From Pseudomonas sp. HOU2 (GTDB lineage: Bacteria > Pseudomonadota > Gammaproteobacteria > Pseudomonadales > Pseudomonadaceae), in the NCBI RefSeq assembly GCF_040729435.1, contig NZ_CP160398.1:4879001-4943000 (forward strand): DNA of 64,000 bases, in the 5' to 3' direction. Of this stretch, positions 1 to 9,255 are shown piece by piece (positions within the stretch are counted from its first letter, which is position 1; every line of letters begins with the position of its first letter). The notes under the pieces are model-generated. The model saw only the letters and a program-made list of their open reading frames with translations. It was not told where the DNA came from and did no database searches. Made by a program: the position numbers and the translations under genes.

Positions 1-2
1 AG

Positions 3-944
3 GCCACACGGGTCACGTTATCGCTGGTTGTCCCGGTTTTTAACGAGGAAGACAGTCTCGACGCGTTCATTCAGCGCATCGATGAAGTCTTTCAGCACCA
101 GGCGTCGATTGTTCTGGAACTGGTGTTCATCAATGACGGCAGTACGGATGCCACACTTGAGCGGCTGCTGGATCGTCAGCGGCACGATTCGCGGCTGCGC
201 ATCGTCGATCTGAGCCGCAACTTCGGCAAAGAGGCGGCGTTATCCGCCGGCCTGCAGATCGCCACCGGGCAGATTGTGGTGCCTATCGATGCCGATCTGC
301 AAGACCCGCCCGAAGTCATTCTGCAAATGATCGAGCGTTGGCGCGAAGGGTATGAAGTGGTGCTCGGTCACCGCATCAGCCGCCGCAGCGACACCTGGGC
401 CAAGCAGACGTCGGCGCACTGGTTCTACCGCCTGCACAACAAGATCGCCGAGCAACCGCTGCCGGAAAACGTCGGTGACTTCCGCCTGATGGACCGGTGC
501 GTGGTCGATGCCTTGCTGACCTTGCCCGAGTCCCGGCGCTTCATGAAGGGCCTGTTCGCCTGGGTCGGGTTTCGCACCACTCATGTTGATTACGAGCGGC
601 CCGAGCGCGTGGCAGGGCAGAGCAAGTTCAACGGCTGGCGGCTGTGGAACTTTGCCCTGGAAGGCATCACCAGTTTCAGTACCGAACCGCTGCGGATATG
701 GACTTACATCGGCGCGGTGGTCTCGCTGGTATCTTTTGCCTTTGCCATTTTTATTGTGCTGCGCACGCTGATCCACGGCGTCGACATGCCCGGTTATGCC
801 TCGCTGATGGTGGCCGTGACGTTCCTCGGTGGCCTGCAATTGATTGGCATCGGCGTACTCGGCGAGTACCTCGGGCGCACTTATATCGAATCCAAACGCC
901 GGCCGGTTTTTCTGGTGCGTCGCGTCTACGACCCCAAGGACTGA
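3..944 (+). CDS. GtrB-like bactoprenol glycosyltransferase, 5' end cut by window
   Basis: Family 2 glycosyltransferase that, by family, moves a sugar from a nucleotide donor to undecaprenyl phosphate on the inner face of the inner membrane. The reading frame is open from base 3, so the start lies outside the window; 313 residues are visible. The GT-A opening motif VVPVFNEE comes first, the NDGS turn follows, and the DADLQDP metal and nucleotide motif lies near visible residue 97. Two hydrophobic segments near the C terminus (about residues 230-255 and 262-285) match the GtrB/DPM1 layout. It stops 3 bases before a methyltransferase and heads a tight operon with a GtrA flippase, which supports O-antigen or other surface glycan modification. 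The sugar cannot be read from sequence. Confidence 0.88.
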   Translation, partial: ATRVTLSLVVPVFNEEDSLDAFIQRIDEVFQHQASIVLELVFINDGSTDATLERLLDRQRHDSRLRIVDLSRNFGKEAALSAGLQIATGQIVVPIDADLQDPPEVILQMIERWREGYEVVLGHRISRRSDTWAKQTSAHWFYRLHNKIAEQPLPENVGDFRLMDRCVVDALLTLPESRRFMKGLFAWVGFRTTHVDYERPERVAGQSKFNGWRLWNFALEGITSFSTEPLRIWTYIGAVVSLVSFAFAIFIVLRTLIHGVDMPGYASLMVAVTFLGGLQLIGIGVLGEYLGRTYIESKRRPVFLVRRVYDPKD

Positions 945-947
945 AAC

Positions 948-1658
948 ATGGATCTCAAGGAAACCGACATCCTCGGTGACAGCATCGGTGAGCATTGGTA
1001 TTACTGCTCCAAAGCGGCGGCGACCCGTCGTCTGCTCGGTGATGCGCCAGTTACGCGGATTCTCGACGTGGGCGCCGGGTCGGGGTTTTTCTCGCATCAT
1101 CTGCTGACGCAAACCTCGGCGCAGGAGGCGTGGTGCGTCGATATCAGCTACCCCGCCGATTCCGATGCGACCACTGCCGGCAAACCGGTGCACTACCGCC
1201 GCGATATCGGCGCCATCGACGCCGATCTGGTGCTGCTCATGGACGTACTGGAGCATGTCGACCATGACCTCGGTCTGCTCAAGGCTTACGTTGACAAAGT
1301 ACCGTCCGGCAGCCGTTTCCTGATGACCGTGCCGGCCTTTCAGTTTCTCTGGAGTGGTCACGACGACTTCCTTGAACACAAGCGCCGCTACACGCTGCCG
1401 CAGTTTGAAACCCTGGCCCGTGACGCCGGTTTGACCGTGCAGCGCGGTGCCTACTATTTCGGTGCGGTGTTTCCGATCGCGGCAGCGTTGCGTTTGCTGC
1501 CCAAAGGACCGCAGGCCGCGGCACCGCAGTCGCAGCTCAAGCGCCATCATCCGCTGGTCAACGGCGTGCTCAAAACCCTGTGCAGCCTTGAACTGCCGCT
1601 GATGGGCAGCAATCGTCTGGCCGGTCTGAGCGTGTTTGTGCTGGCGCGTAAACCGTGA
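948..1658 (+). CDS. class I SAM-dependent methyltransferase in gtr cluster
   Basis: A 236-residue Rossmann-fold methyltransferase. The SAM motif DVGAGSGFF occupies residues 40-48, an acidic residue follows the second strand (CVDIS), and LLMDVLEHVDHD is a typical motif IV/post-II region of the methyltransferase 11/23 families. It starts 3 bases after the glycosyltransferase and overlaps the GtrA gene by four bases (GTGA), so the three are probably one transcript with coupled translation. Classical gtr serotype clusters have no methyltransferase. One here suggests O-methylation of a sugar or lipid carrier, but the substrate is inference. Confidence 0.8.
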   Translation: MDLKETDILGDSIGEHWYYCSKAAATRRLLGDAPVTRILDVGAGSGFFSHHLLTQTSAQEAWCVDISYPADSDATTAGKPVHYRRDIGAIDADLVLLMDVLEHVDHDLGLLKAYVDKVPSGSRFLMTVPAFQFLWSGHDDFLEHKRRYTLPQFETLARDAGLTVQRGAYYFGAVFPIAAALRLLPKGPQAAAPQSQLKRHHPLVNGVLKTLCSLELPLMGSNRLAGLSVFVLARKP

Positions 1659-2041
1659 CCTCAGCCGACAGATCGGCGTTGATTCAGCGCGGCTTGCGCT
1701 TTGCCGTGACCGGTCTGTTCGTCACCGCCCTGCATGCACTGGTGGCGGTGCTGTTCATCAATTTCGTTGCAGCGCAACCGCCACTCGCCAACGGCGTGGC
1801 ATTTGCCGTGGCGACGGTGGTGTCCTATGTGATCAACACCACCTGGAGTTTTTCGGCCCGTTTGCATGGCAAAACCCTGCTGCGCTTCATGCTGGTTTCC
1901 TGTGGTGGATTCTGCCTTGCCATGTTCGTCGCGTGGGCGGCGCAGATCGCCGGGCTTCATTACTTGCTGGGTATCGGCGCCGTAGCGCTGATCATTCCGG
2001 CGTTCACCTTTGTGCTGCATAACTTCTGGACGTATCGATGA
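1655..2041 (+). CDS. GtrA family membrane protein, putative lipid-linked sugar flippase
   Basis: A 128-residue protein with four predicted membrane segments, the usual size and topology of GtrA proteins, which are thought to flip undecaprenyl-phosphate-linked sugar across the inner membrane. The start is GTG at 1655, overlapping the upstream stop as GTGA. The ATGA at 2038 overlaps its own stop with the next gene. The NTTWSFSAR segment in the first half and the C-terminal F-x-LHNFWTYR end are characteristic of the family. Its partners are the GtrB-like glycosyltransferase upstream and a large membrane protein downstream that could act as the GtrC-type final transferase. Confidence 0.85.
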   Translation: MTSADRSALIQRGLRFAVTGLFVTALHALVAVLFINFVAAQPPLANGVAFAVATVVSYVINTTWSFSARLHGKTLLRFMLVSCGGFCLAMFVAWAAQIAGLHYLLGIGAVALIIPAFTFVLHNFWTYR

Positions 2042-4122
2042 GGGATCTGAGTAAACATCCGGCCCTCGCGCTGTTGCCGCTGCTGTTGGGCGCGCTGGCG
2101 TTTTTTCTGGTGATCGGCCCGCGGGCTCTGGACCCGCAAAACATTGCCTGGCTCAAGGACGGTGATCCGGCGACGCATTACCTGGGTTGGGTATTCTTTC
2201 GCCATTCACCCTGGACCTTTCCCCTCGGGCTGAACCCGTCCTATGGGATGGAACTGGGCAGCGCGATCATTTTTTCCGACTCCAATCCGCTACTGGCGCT
2301 GCTGTTCAAACCGTTCAATGGCTGGTTGCCGGAGACGTTCCAGTATTTCGGTTTATGGCTGCTGGCGTGTTTCATTCTGCAAGCCTGGTTTGCCTGGAAG
2401 CTGCTCGGCTTGATCACCGACAACCCCCTATTGCGCTTGCTCGGCGCCGGGTTCCTGGTGTTTTCGCCGCCGATGTTTCTGCGTACCGGTGGGCATCTTT
2501 CGCTGGCCGGGCACTTCCTGATTCTCGCGGCGCTGTATCTGGCGCTCCGCCCGGCACTTGAGCGCCGACGTCTGGCGTGGGGGGCATTGCTCGCCGTGAC
2601 GGCATTGGTTCACGCGTACCTGTTGGGCATGGTGGCGCTGATCTGGGTCGCGGATCTGGTTGGCAAGTTGTGGGTCGGCAAGCTGACGCGCCGTCAGGTC
2701 CTTATCGAGCTGGGCGGCTTGTTCGCGCTGGTGAGCGTGTGCTGCTGGCAGGCGGGTTATTTCAGTATTACCGATGGCGCGGCGGGCGGCGGTTTCGGCT
2801 TTTACCGAATGAACCTGCTGTCGCTGGTGGATGCCGACGGCTGGTCGTTTGTCTTGCCAAACATTCCCAACGGCGCAGGCGATTACGAAGGTTTCAACTA
2901 CCTGGGGCTGGGCGTCCTGTTGCTGGTGCCAGTAGCGGCAATCGCCTGGTACAGAAGTGGTATCTCGTTGAAGGCTTTGCTGTGCAGTCGCCCGTTCCTG
3001 TTGTTGGCGTTCATCGGGTTGACGCTGTTCGCCCTGTCGAATCAGATCGGGATCGGCCTGCAGGCGTTCGGCTATCCGCTGCCGAAATTCGTGCTGCGTG
3101 CGGCGAGTATTTTTCGCGCTTCGGGCCGGATGTTCTGGCCGGTGTTCTACGCCATCGTGATATTGCTCACCTACCTGGTGGTGCGTGGTTATCGACCGCG
3201 TATCGCCATGGGGCTGCTGGCGCTGGGGTTAGTGGTGCAAGTCGCCGACACCCGGATTGCCTGGGCAGGTTTGCGAGCAGCGAAAATGCTGCCCGAAGCC
3301 TCAGCCTGGGCCAGCCCGATGCATGATCCGTTCTGGGCCAGTGCGGCGGCGCACTACAAGAATGTCCGTGCCGTGACACCGAAAAATCTGCCGGACCAGT
3401 GGCAGGCGATTGCCGATTTTGCCGGCACCCATGGGTTGAAAACCGACGCGGCTTACTTGGGGCGTACGAGCCCCAAGGCGCTGGACAAGCTGTTGCGCAC
3501 GACGCAAAGCCATCTCGCCAGCGGCCAGTACGACAGCGATTCGCTGTACATCCTTGATGACGACGCGCTGGAGTTGGCGGTACAGAGCATTCACAGCGAC
3601 ACCGATCTGTTGACCCGCGTCGACGACTTTGTCGTGCTGGCCCCGGGCTGGAAACACTGTAATGACTGTCTGGCGATGGTCGATCAGGGGCGAGCGCTGT
3701 CGACGATACCCTTGAGCCAGCCGGGACTGGTGCAGACGTTCAACCGCAGCACCCGGCAACTGGTCAAAGGCTGGTCCACACCGGAAGCGTGGGGCACCTG
3801 GAGTGATGGACAGGAGGCGGAACTGCGACTGCGCGTCGCTCCCGGATCGCATGCGCTGGTGATTGATGCCCTGGCCTTTGCCATGCCGCCGAACCTCAGT
3901 CAGCGAGTGATCGTCAGCATCAATGGTGTGGAGGCGTTGTCGACGCGGCTGACTCAGGTGCAGGGCAATCGGCTGGAAATACCGCTCAGCGCAGCGCAGG
4001 CAGCCGAGGAATATCTGAATGTCCGATTGCATCTGCCCGATGCGGTCAGCCCGCAAAAACTCGGCTTCAATGACGATGCGCGAGTCATGGGGTTGGGCTT
4101 GAAAACCCTGACGGTTCAGTGA
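2038..4122 (+). CDS. large polytopic membrane protein, DUF6311-like, possible GtrC-type transferase
   Basis: A 694-residue protein. The first 400 or so residues hold about ten hydrophobic segments with short loops; the last 270 are hydrophilic and probably periplasmic. The layout resembles GT-C fold glycosyltransferases and the family I recall as DUF6311. An early periplasmic-type loop holds KDGDPATHYLGW, where an acidic pair like that of GT-C enzymes could sit. It is coupled to gtrA by an ATGA overlap and closes the cluster. Inference: it takes the flipped lipid-linked sugar and attaches it to a surface polymer, filling the gtrC slot, which is variable in known clusters. The exact function is unproven. 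Confidence 0.65.
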   Translation: MRDLSKHPALALLPLLLGALAFFLVIGPRALDPQNIAWLKDGDPATHYLGWVFFRHSPWTFPLGLNPSYGMELGSAIIFSDSNPLLALLFKPFNGWLPETFQYFGLWLLACFILQAWFAWKLLGLITDNPLLRLLGAGFLVFSPPMFLRTGGHLSLAGHFLILAALYLALRPALERRRLAWGALLAVTALVHAYLLGMVALIWVADLVGKLWVGKLTRRQVLIELGGLFALVSVCCWQAGYFSITDGAAGGGFGFYRMNLLSLVDADGWSFVLPNIPNGAGDYEGFNYLGLGVLLLVPVAAIAWYRSGISLKALLCSRPFLLLAFIGLTLFALSNQIGIGLQAFGYPLPKFVLRAASIFRASGRMFWPVFYAIVILLTYLVVRGYRPRIAMGLLALGLVVQVADTRIAWAGLRAAKMLPEASAWASPMHDPFWASAAAHYKNVRAVTPKNLPDQWQAIADFAGTHGLKTDAAYLGRTSPKALDKLLRTTQSHLASGQYDSDSLYILDDDALELAVQSIHSDTDLLTRVDDFVVLAPGWKHCNDCLAMVDQGRALSTIPLSQPGLVQTFNRSTRQLVKGWSTPEAWGTWSDGQEAELRLRVAPGSHALVIDALAFAMPPNLSQRVIVSINGVEALSTRLTQVQGNRLEIPLSAAQAAEEYLNVRLHLPDAVSPQKLGFNDDARVMGLGLKTLTVQ

Positions 4123-4210
4123 AATTGTCGAACAAACCGCCAATCGTCTGATAGACGCCGATCCCAAGGACTTCATACACTGCCGGCAGTCTGGGGAGCA
4201 GGGGCAATGG

Positions 4211-5131
4211 ATGAATCGAAATGAATTACGCAAGGCCGACATCAACCTGATGGTGGTGTTCGAGACCTTGATGCTCGAACGCAACGTGACCCGGGCGGCG
4301 GAGAAGCTGTTTCTCGGCCAGCCGACCATCAGTTCGGCGCTCAATCGCTTGCGCGCGATGTTCAATGATCCGCTGTTCATTCGCGTCGGCCATCGCATGG
4401 AGCCGACGGCCCGGGCCGAGGAACTGTTCAAGTACCTGTCGCCAGCGCTCGATTCGCTGTCGGTGGCGCTGAGCCTGACCCACGATTTCGACCCGGCCGT
4501 GAGCAACATGACGTTCCGCATCGGCCTGTCCGATGACGTCGAGTTCGGCCTGCTGCCACCGTTGCTGCGGGCGCTGCGCCAAGAGGCACCGAGCGTGGTG
4601 TTCGTGGTGCAACACGTCGATTACTGGCGCATCCCCGATCTGCTGGCCGCCGGCGACATCACCGTCGGCATCAGCCAGACCCGAGGCCTGCCCGCGAATG
4701 CCAAGCGCAAATTGCTGCGGCATATCCAGCCGAGCATCCTGCGCGCCGATGCCTCGGATTCGCCGCTGACCCTCGACGAATACTGTTCGCGCCCGCACGT
4801 ATTGGTGTCGCACACGGCCAACATCAGCGGCTATGCCGATGAGTGGCTGGCGGAAATCGGCCGCACCCGGCATGTGGTCTTGTCGGTGCCGCAATACAGT
4901 GCGCTGCCGGCGTTGCTGGCTGGCACTGACCTGATCGCCAGCCTGCCGGACTACACCGCTGAAGCCATGGCTGCTTCCGGGCTGCTGTTCAAGGAACCGT
5001 TCCCATTCAAGACGCCGATGCTGGATCTGTCGATGGTCTGGCTCAGCCACGTCGACAGCGATCCGGCCGAGCGCTGGCTGCGTTCGCGGCTTGAGGCGTT
5101 CATGAGTGAACGGCCACTGACCGCGCCCTGA
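4211..5131 (+). CDS. LysR family transcriptional regulator
   Basis: A 306-residue LysR-type regulator. The N-terminal winged helix covers about residues 10-67 (NVTRAAEKLFLGQPTISSAL, with the SALNRLR recognition helix). The rest is the periplasmic-binding-like effector domain (about 95-300). The opening RKADINLMVVFETLM and the FNDPLFIRVGHRMEPT segment after the helix are typical of the NodD/LeuO-like branch. It stands alone 88 bases after the membrane protein gene, with a purine-rich GGGGAGCAGGGG upstream; ATG 4207 is out of frame, so 4211 is the start. The downstream neighbour is a broken ltrA-like gene, so no regulon is evident. Confidence 0.9.
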   Translation: MNRNELRKADINLMVVFETLMLERNVTRAAEKLFLGQPTISSALNRLRAMFNDPLFIRVGHRMEPTARAEELFKYLSPALDSLSVALSLTHDFDPAVSNMTFRIGLSDDVEFGLLPPLLRALRQEAPSVVFVVQHVDYWRIPDLLAAGDITVGISQTRGLPANAKRKLLRHIQPSILRADASDSPLTLDEYCSRPHVLVSHTANISGYADEWLAEIGRTRHVVLSVPQYSALPALLAGTDLIASLPDYTAEAMAASGLLFKEPFPFKTPMLDLSMVWLSHVDSDPAERWLRSRLEAFMSERPLTAP

Positions 5132-5151
5132 ATCCCACCACAAATCTCCCC

Positions 5152-5240
5152 TGTAGGAGTGAGCCTGCTCGCGATGAGGGTGTGTCAGTCACATCAATGT
5201 TGTCTGACACAGCGCTTTCGCGAGCAGGCTCACTCCTACA
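5152..5240. repeat. REP-type inverted repeat, family A
   Basis: Arms TGTAGGAGTGAGCCTGCTCG and its complement flank a central stretch with a second, imperfect pairing (GTGTCAG.../CTGACAC). This is the reference copy for family A in this annotation. It lies between the LysR gene and the ltrA-like pseudogene. Confidence 0.85.
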
Positions 5241-5307
5241 AGGGTTTGCGTTCGTCTGGTCTGCCTGCTTTGCTCAAAGGCAATAACCTTGGCGGAGGCC
5301 GGTCCCC

Positions 5308-6516
5308 ATGAGCATTTCCCGTTCGTTGCTGCGTGGGCGTGGCAGTCTCGACAGCGGCAAGGTTGGCATGGTCGAGCTGTTTTTCGATCTGGTGTTCGTG
5401 TTTGCCGTGACTCAGCTCTCGCATTCGCTGCTTGCGCAGTTGTCGATTCTGGGCGCGGTGCAGGTGGCGCTGTTGATGGTCGCGGTGTGGTGGGTGTGGA
5501 TTTTCACTTCGTGGATCACCAATTGGCTCGACCCGGAAAAACTGCCGATCCGCCTCGGGCTGTTCGGGCTGATGATCGCCGGTCTGTTGCTGTCGTCCTC
5601 GATCCCCAAGGCTTTCACCGAGCGTGGGCTGATGTTTGCCTCGGCGTTCGTGTTCATGCAGGTCGGGCGTACGCTGTTTGCGATCTGGGCGGTGCGTGGC
5701 GAGTCGCTGAGCATGACCCGCAATTTCCAGCGGATTCTGGCGTGGTTGATGTGCTCCGGCGTGTTCTGGATCGCCGGGGCCTTTCTTGACGGGCAGCAAC
5801 GTTTGTTGTGTTGGGCGCTGGCGCTGGCGATCGAACTGATTTCACCTTCGTTGTATTTCTGGGTGCCGGGGCTGGGGCGTTCGTCGTTGAGTGACTGGAA
5901 CGTCGAAGGCAATCACATGGCCGAGCGCTGTGCGCTGTTCGTGATTATCGCTCTTGGTGAATCGTTGCTGGTGACCGGCGCGACGTTCGCCGAGCTGACG
6001 CTGAGTACCACCGGGGTCATGGCGTTTCTGGTGGCGGTGCTCGGCAGCATCGGCATGTGGTGGGTGTACTTCGACAGCGGCGCCTAGCGCGCGCATCACC
6101 GCATCGCGCATTCGAGCGATCCCGGTCGTCAGGCGCGCATCGCCTACACCTACCTGCACGTGCTGATCGTTGCCGGAGTGATCGTCAGTGCGGTGGCCGA
6201 CGAACTGGTGCTGGTGCATCCGGATCACGCCAGTGACGCCGGGATCCTGGTGATCGTGGGCGGGCCTTGGCTGTTTCTGTTGGGCAATGCACTGTTCAAG
6301 TGGGTCATGTCCGATCGGCCGCTGCCACCCTTGTCGCATGTGGCGGGGCTGGTGTTGCTCATGCTGGCGCTGCCACTGGCGTTGAATCACTGGTTTTCGG
6401 CGCTGATGCTCGGGGCGCTGACCACGGCGATCGTGGTGCTGGTAGCGCTGTGGGAAAGCCTGGCATTGCGTCAGGCGTCGGCCTCGATAACCTCGGAAAA
6501 AGCCGCAGGAGAGTAG
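5308..6516 (+). pseudogene. ltrA: ltrA-like membrane protein gene with in-frame amber codon
   Basis: Low temperature requirement A (LtrA) family, a polytopic membrane protein of unknown mechanism. The frame from ATG 5308 (GGAGG 11 bases upstream) runs 259 codons to a TAG at 6085-6087. The same frame continues without another stop to 6516 and would give about 402 residues, the normal family length. The family motif FDSGA-(stop)-RAHH...SSDPGRQARIAYTYLH spans the stop, so only one codon is wrong. A one-base change of GAG, AAG or CAG would produce it. The N-terminal VELFFDLVFVFAV motif is intact. Either the gene is newly inactivated, or the two parts are made separately or by amber readthrough; a sequencing error is also possible. 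Confidence 0.85.
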
Positions 6517-6568
6517 GCCAGCGCTGTGGTATATGTACGACTTTTCTGCCGACCGACTGGAGCACCCC

Positions 6569-6934
6569 ATGCCACACCTGCACATGGAATACACCGCCAA
6601 CCTGCCGCAGTTGAACGCTGATGTGGCGTTGATCCGGCTCAACAACACGCTGGTGGGTTCCGGTCAGTTCGCTGCGGAGTTCGATATCAAAAGCCGGGCG
6701 GTGAAGGTCGAGACCTTCAAGGTCGGTACCGGCATCGGCGAGCGCGCTTTCGTCCATGTGAAACTGGCGCTGCTCAGTGGTCGCTCGCCGCAGATCAAGA
6801 AGCAGCTCTCGGATAGCCTGCTGGCGGTGTTGCAGGATTTGTGCGAATGGCCGGCCGGAGTCGAAGTGCAGTTGTGTGTGGAATTGCTCGATATCGACCG
6901 CGACTCCTACACCAAGACCGCCATCGGCGTGTAG
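6569..6934 (+). CDS. 5-carboxymethyl-2-hydroxymuconate isomerase family protein (tautomerase fold)
   Basis: A 121-residue protein of the CHMI/HpaF family. The start is ATG 6569, not the upstream in-frame ATG, because it puts Pro at position 2; N-terminal proline is the catalytic base of the tautomerase superfamily. GAGCACCCC precedes it. MPHLHMEYTANL at the start and the C-terminal ELLDIDRDSYTKT stretch fit the family. HpaF isomerises an intermediate of homoprotocatechuate breakdown, but no other hpa gene lies nearby, so the substrate here is uncertain. It ends three bases before the convergent LysR gene. Confidence 0.85.
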   Translation: MPHLHMEYTANLPQLNADVALIRLNNTLVGSGQFAAEFDIKSRAVKVETFKVGTGIGERAFVHVKLALLSGRSPQIKKQLSDSLLAVLQDLCEWPAGVEVQLCVELLDIDRDSYTKTAIGV

Positions 6935-6937
6935 GAC

Positions 6938-7873
6938 TCAGGCCGCTTCCAGCTCACTGCAGACCTTGATCACCTGCTCCCGCAGCCAGACGTTGGCGCT
7001 GTCCTGATCGGCGCTCTGGCTCCACTGCATGTCGAGGGTGAATCCCGGCAGACCGTTCGGCGCCTCGCAGTGATTGAATACCGTCTCTTTGGTCAGCAGG
7101 CGCTGGATGCGTCGGGGCAAGGTGAGGATGAAGTCGGTGCCGGTGATCATTTTCAATGCCGCGCTGTAGCTGTTGGAGCGCGCGACGATCTGCCGTTTCT
7201 GCGCCTGACGCGCCAGCCAGCCATCGACCATGTTGGTGGTGGAAGTCCACGGCGTCGGGAACACATGGCGCCGCTCGGTGAAGGCCTGCAGGCTCAGGCG
7301 CGGCTCCAGCGGCGTGGCGCGTTTGTCGAAGACACAGACCAGATCGTCCTCCAGCAGCATCCGCGATTTAAGGTCGGTGTGGCTGCGGTGGAAGTTGGGG
7401 CCGAAACAGATCACCAGGTCGAGACTGCCGTCGCGCAGTTCGTCGGCGGGCACATCGGTCTCGAACTTGTGCATGTTGACCACTACCGGCAAATCGTCGA
7501 AGTCGAAACGCTTCAACAGGCGCGGCAACACCAGTTGCTCAAAGTATTCCGGGGCACAGATATTGAAGGTCACCGCTTGCCGGGTCGGATCGAAGGCCGG
7601 GGCGCCGGCGTGGCACAGGTTGATGCTTTCGAGGATCTTCTGCACATGACCGTACATGGTGCCGGCCTTGTAGGTGGGACGCATGCCCGTGCGGGTGTTG
7701 ATGAACAACTCGTCTTCGAAACTGGTGCGCAATTTTTTCAGGCAGTAGCTGACAGTGGACTGGCTGACGCACAGCGTCTCCGAGACATCCGTGACGCTGC
7801 TTTGCTCATACACGGCGATAAACACCATGAGGTCCTGCATGTCGAGCTTTCGAAGCAAGTTACTGTTCAGCAT
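6938..7873 (-). CDS. LysR family transcriptional regulator
   Basis: A 311-residue LysR regulator with a helix-turn-helix at about residues 14-70 (SVTDVSETLCVSQSTVSYCL) and an effector domain after residue 95. Sequence after the helix (FEDELFINTRTGMRPTYKAG) resembles the NodD/PgrR-like branch. It converges on the isomerase gene with a 3-base gap. Upstream, 200 bases separate it from the end of the MFS gene on the same strand, so it probably has its own promoter. No target can be named. Confidence 0.88.
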   Translation of the reverse strand: MLNSNLLRKLDMQDLMVFIAVYEQSSVTDVSETLCVSQSTVSYCLKKLRTSFEDELFINTRTGMRPTYKAGTMYGHVQKILESINLCHAGAPAFDPTRQAVTFNICAPEYFEQLVLPRLLKRFDFDDLPVVVNMHKFETDVPADELRDGSLDLVICFGPNFHRSHTDLKSRMLLEDDLVCVFDKRATPLEPRLSLQAFTERRHVFPTPWTSTTNMVDGWLARQAQKRQIVARSNSYSAALKMITGTDFILTLPRRIQRLLTKETVFNHCEAPNGLPGFTLDMQWSQSADQDSANVWLREQVIKVCSELEAA

Positions 7874-8073
7874 CCGTTCCGTCCCGCTGTGCTCCTTGCG
7901 CTGAATCCGCGCAAACGTGTGCGCATGATCGTAGCGGAACGATGGTGCCAGGACAAAGCCCTGTAGGACGTTTCGATGTCGCCAGTGGGACAGAAAGTTT
8001 TAGTAACACGACGTCGGCAAATAAAGCGCAAAAAGATGGCAACAGGCCTCTAGCCCGGCGGCGGCATTCGGCT

Positions 8074-9255
8074 TCAACGGATGTATCGGGCGTACTGCCG
8101 AGGGTCAAAGCGCAGCACTATCAGCAGCATCACCACCATCACTGCGGTCAGCGACCACCAGGCCCATTCAAAGCTGCCGAGGCGGTCGCGGATGATTCCG
8201 GCGAGCAGCGGCGAAAGCCCGGCGATCAAGTAGCCGATGCCTTGCACGAACGCGGTCAGGCTGCCGGCGCGCTGCGGGTTGTCGAGGTGATCGAGCGAGA
8301 CGATCAGGCTCATCGGAAACAAGCCGCCAATCCCCAGCCCTAACAGACAGGGCCACAGCAAGCTGAGGTGTTGCGGGCTGAGGATCAGTCCGCAGAAGCC
8401 GCCGATGATCATCAGCAGCAACGCTGCGAGGACGGCACGGCGATCACGGCTGCGGTTGGCGATGGCCGGCGTCAGCAGCCCGGAAATCACCTCCATGGCG
8501 GTCAGAAAACCCAGCAGCAGCCCGGCGTGCTGTTCGCTCCAGCCTTGTTCCACGTAGTACGGCGCCAGCCAGGCGAGTACGCAGGTGTAGGACGCCGTGC
8601 CGAGGCCGAAGAAGAGGGCCAGCAGCCAGGCACGGGAATTACGCATGAAGGACTCTTTTCCTACAGGCGTGTTCTGGATGGATGGCGGAATCGACTGTGT
8701 CCACCAGGCCAGCAACGCGAGCAAGGCCAATGCCGCCCAGATCGCCAGCCCGATGCGCCAGCTGCCGGTCTGCAGCAGCACCAGCGGCGAGAATGAGGCG
8801 GCCAGTGCGGCACCGCCCATGATCGACGTGACATACAGGCCCATGCACAGCGCCACGTTATCGGGGAAGCGTGACTTGATCAGCACCGGCATCAGCGCCT
8901 GAATCAAGGCGATACCCATCCCGGCCAGCACCGCGCTGCCAATCAATTGCGGCGCCGAATCGAGCATCAGCCGCGACAGCGTCGCCAGGCCGATGATCAG
9001 CAACGACAGGATCACCGTGCGCTGCTCGCCCAGGCGTCGGCTGATGCCTATGCCGAAAAACATCGCCAGCCCCATCGCCATCACCGGCAGCATGGTCAGC
9101 AGCGAGGCCGCGCTGAAACTCAGCGGGATATCGCCACGAATCGCCGACAACAATGGCCCGACGGCGGCCATGGACGGGCGCAGATTGAGCGCGACGAGAA
9201 TGATCCCGAACATCAGCCAGACAGCGGGGCGGGAGGTGGCGCGGACGTTTTCCAT
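8074..9255 (-). CDS. MFS transporter, CynX/NimT-like
   Basis: A 393-residue, twelve-helix major facilitator. The opening segment with ALNLRPSMAAVGPLL in helix 1 is the hallmark of the CynX (cyanate) / NimT (2-nitroimidazole) branch, inner membrane proteins thought to export or exchange small anions or drugs. The loop between helices 6 and 7 is short (WWTQSIPPSIQN). No cynase gene is nearby, so cyanate is not implied. ATG 9255 is followed by a short hydrophilic leader (MENVRATSRP), normal for the family. Confidence 0.85.
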   Translation of the reverse strand: MENVRATSRPAVWLMFGIILVALNLRPSMAAVGPLLSAIRGDIPLSFSAASLLTMLPVMAMGLAMFFGIGISRRLGEQRTVILSLLIIGLATLSRLMLDSAPQLIGSAVLAGMGIALIQALMPVLIKSRFPDNVALCMGLYVTSIMGGAALAASFSPLVLLQTGSWRIGLAIWAALALLALLAWWTQSIPPSIQNTPVGKESFMRNSRAWLLALFFGLGTASYTCVLAWLAPYYVEQGWSEQHAGLLLGFLTAMEVISGLLTPAIANRSRDRRAVLAALLLMIIGGFCGLILSPQHLSLLWPCLLGLGIGGLFPMSLIVSLDHLDNPQRAGSLTAFVQGIGYLIAGLSPLLAGIIRDRLGSFEWAWWSLTAVMVVMLLIVLRFDPRQYARYIR

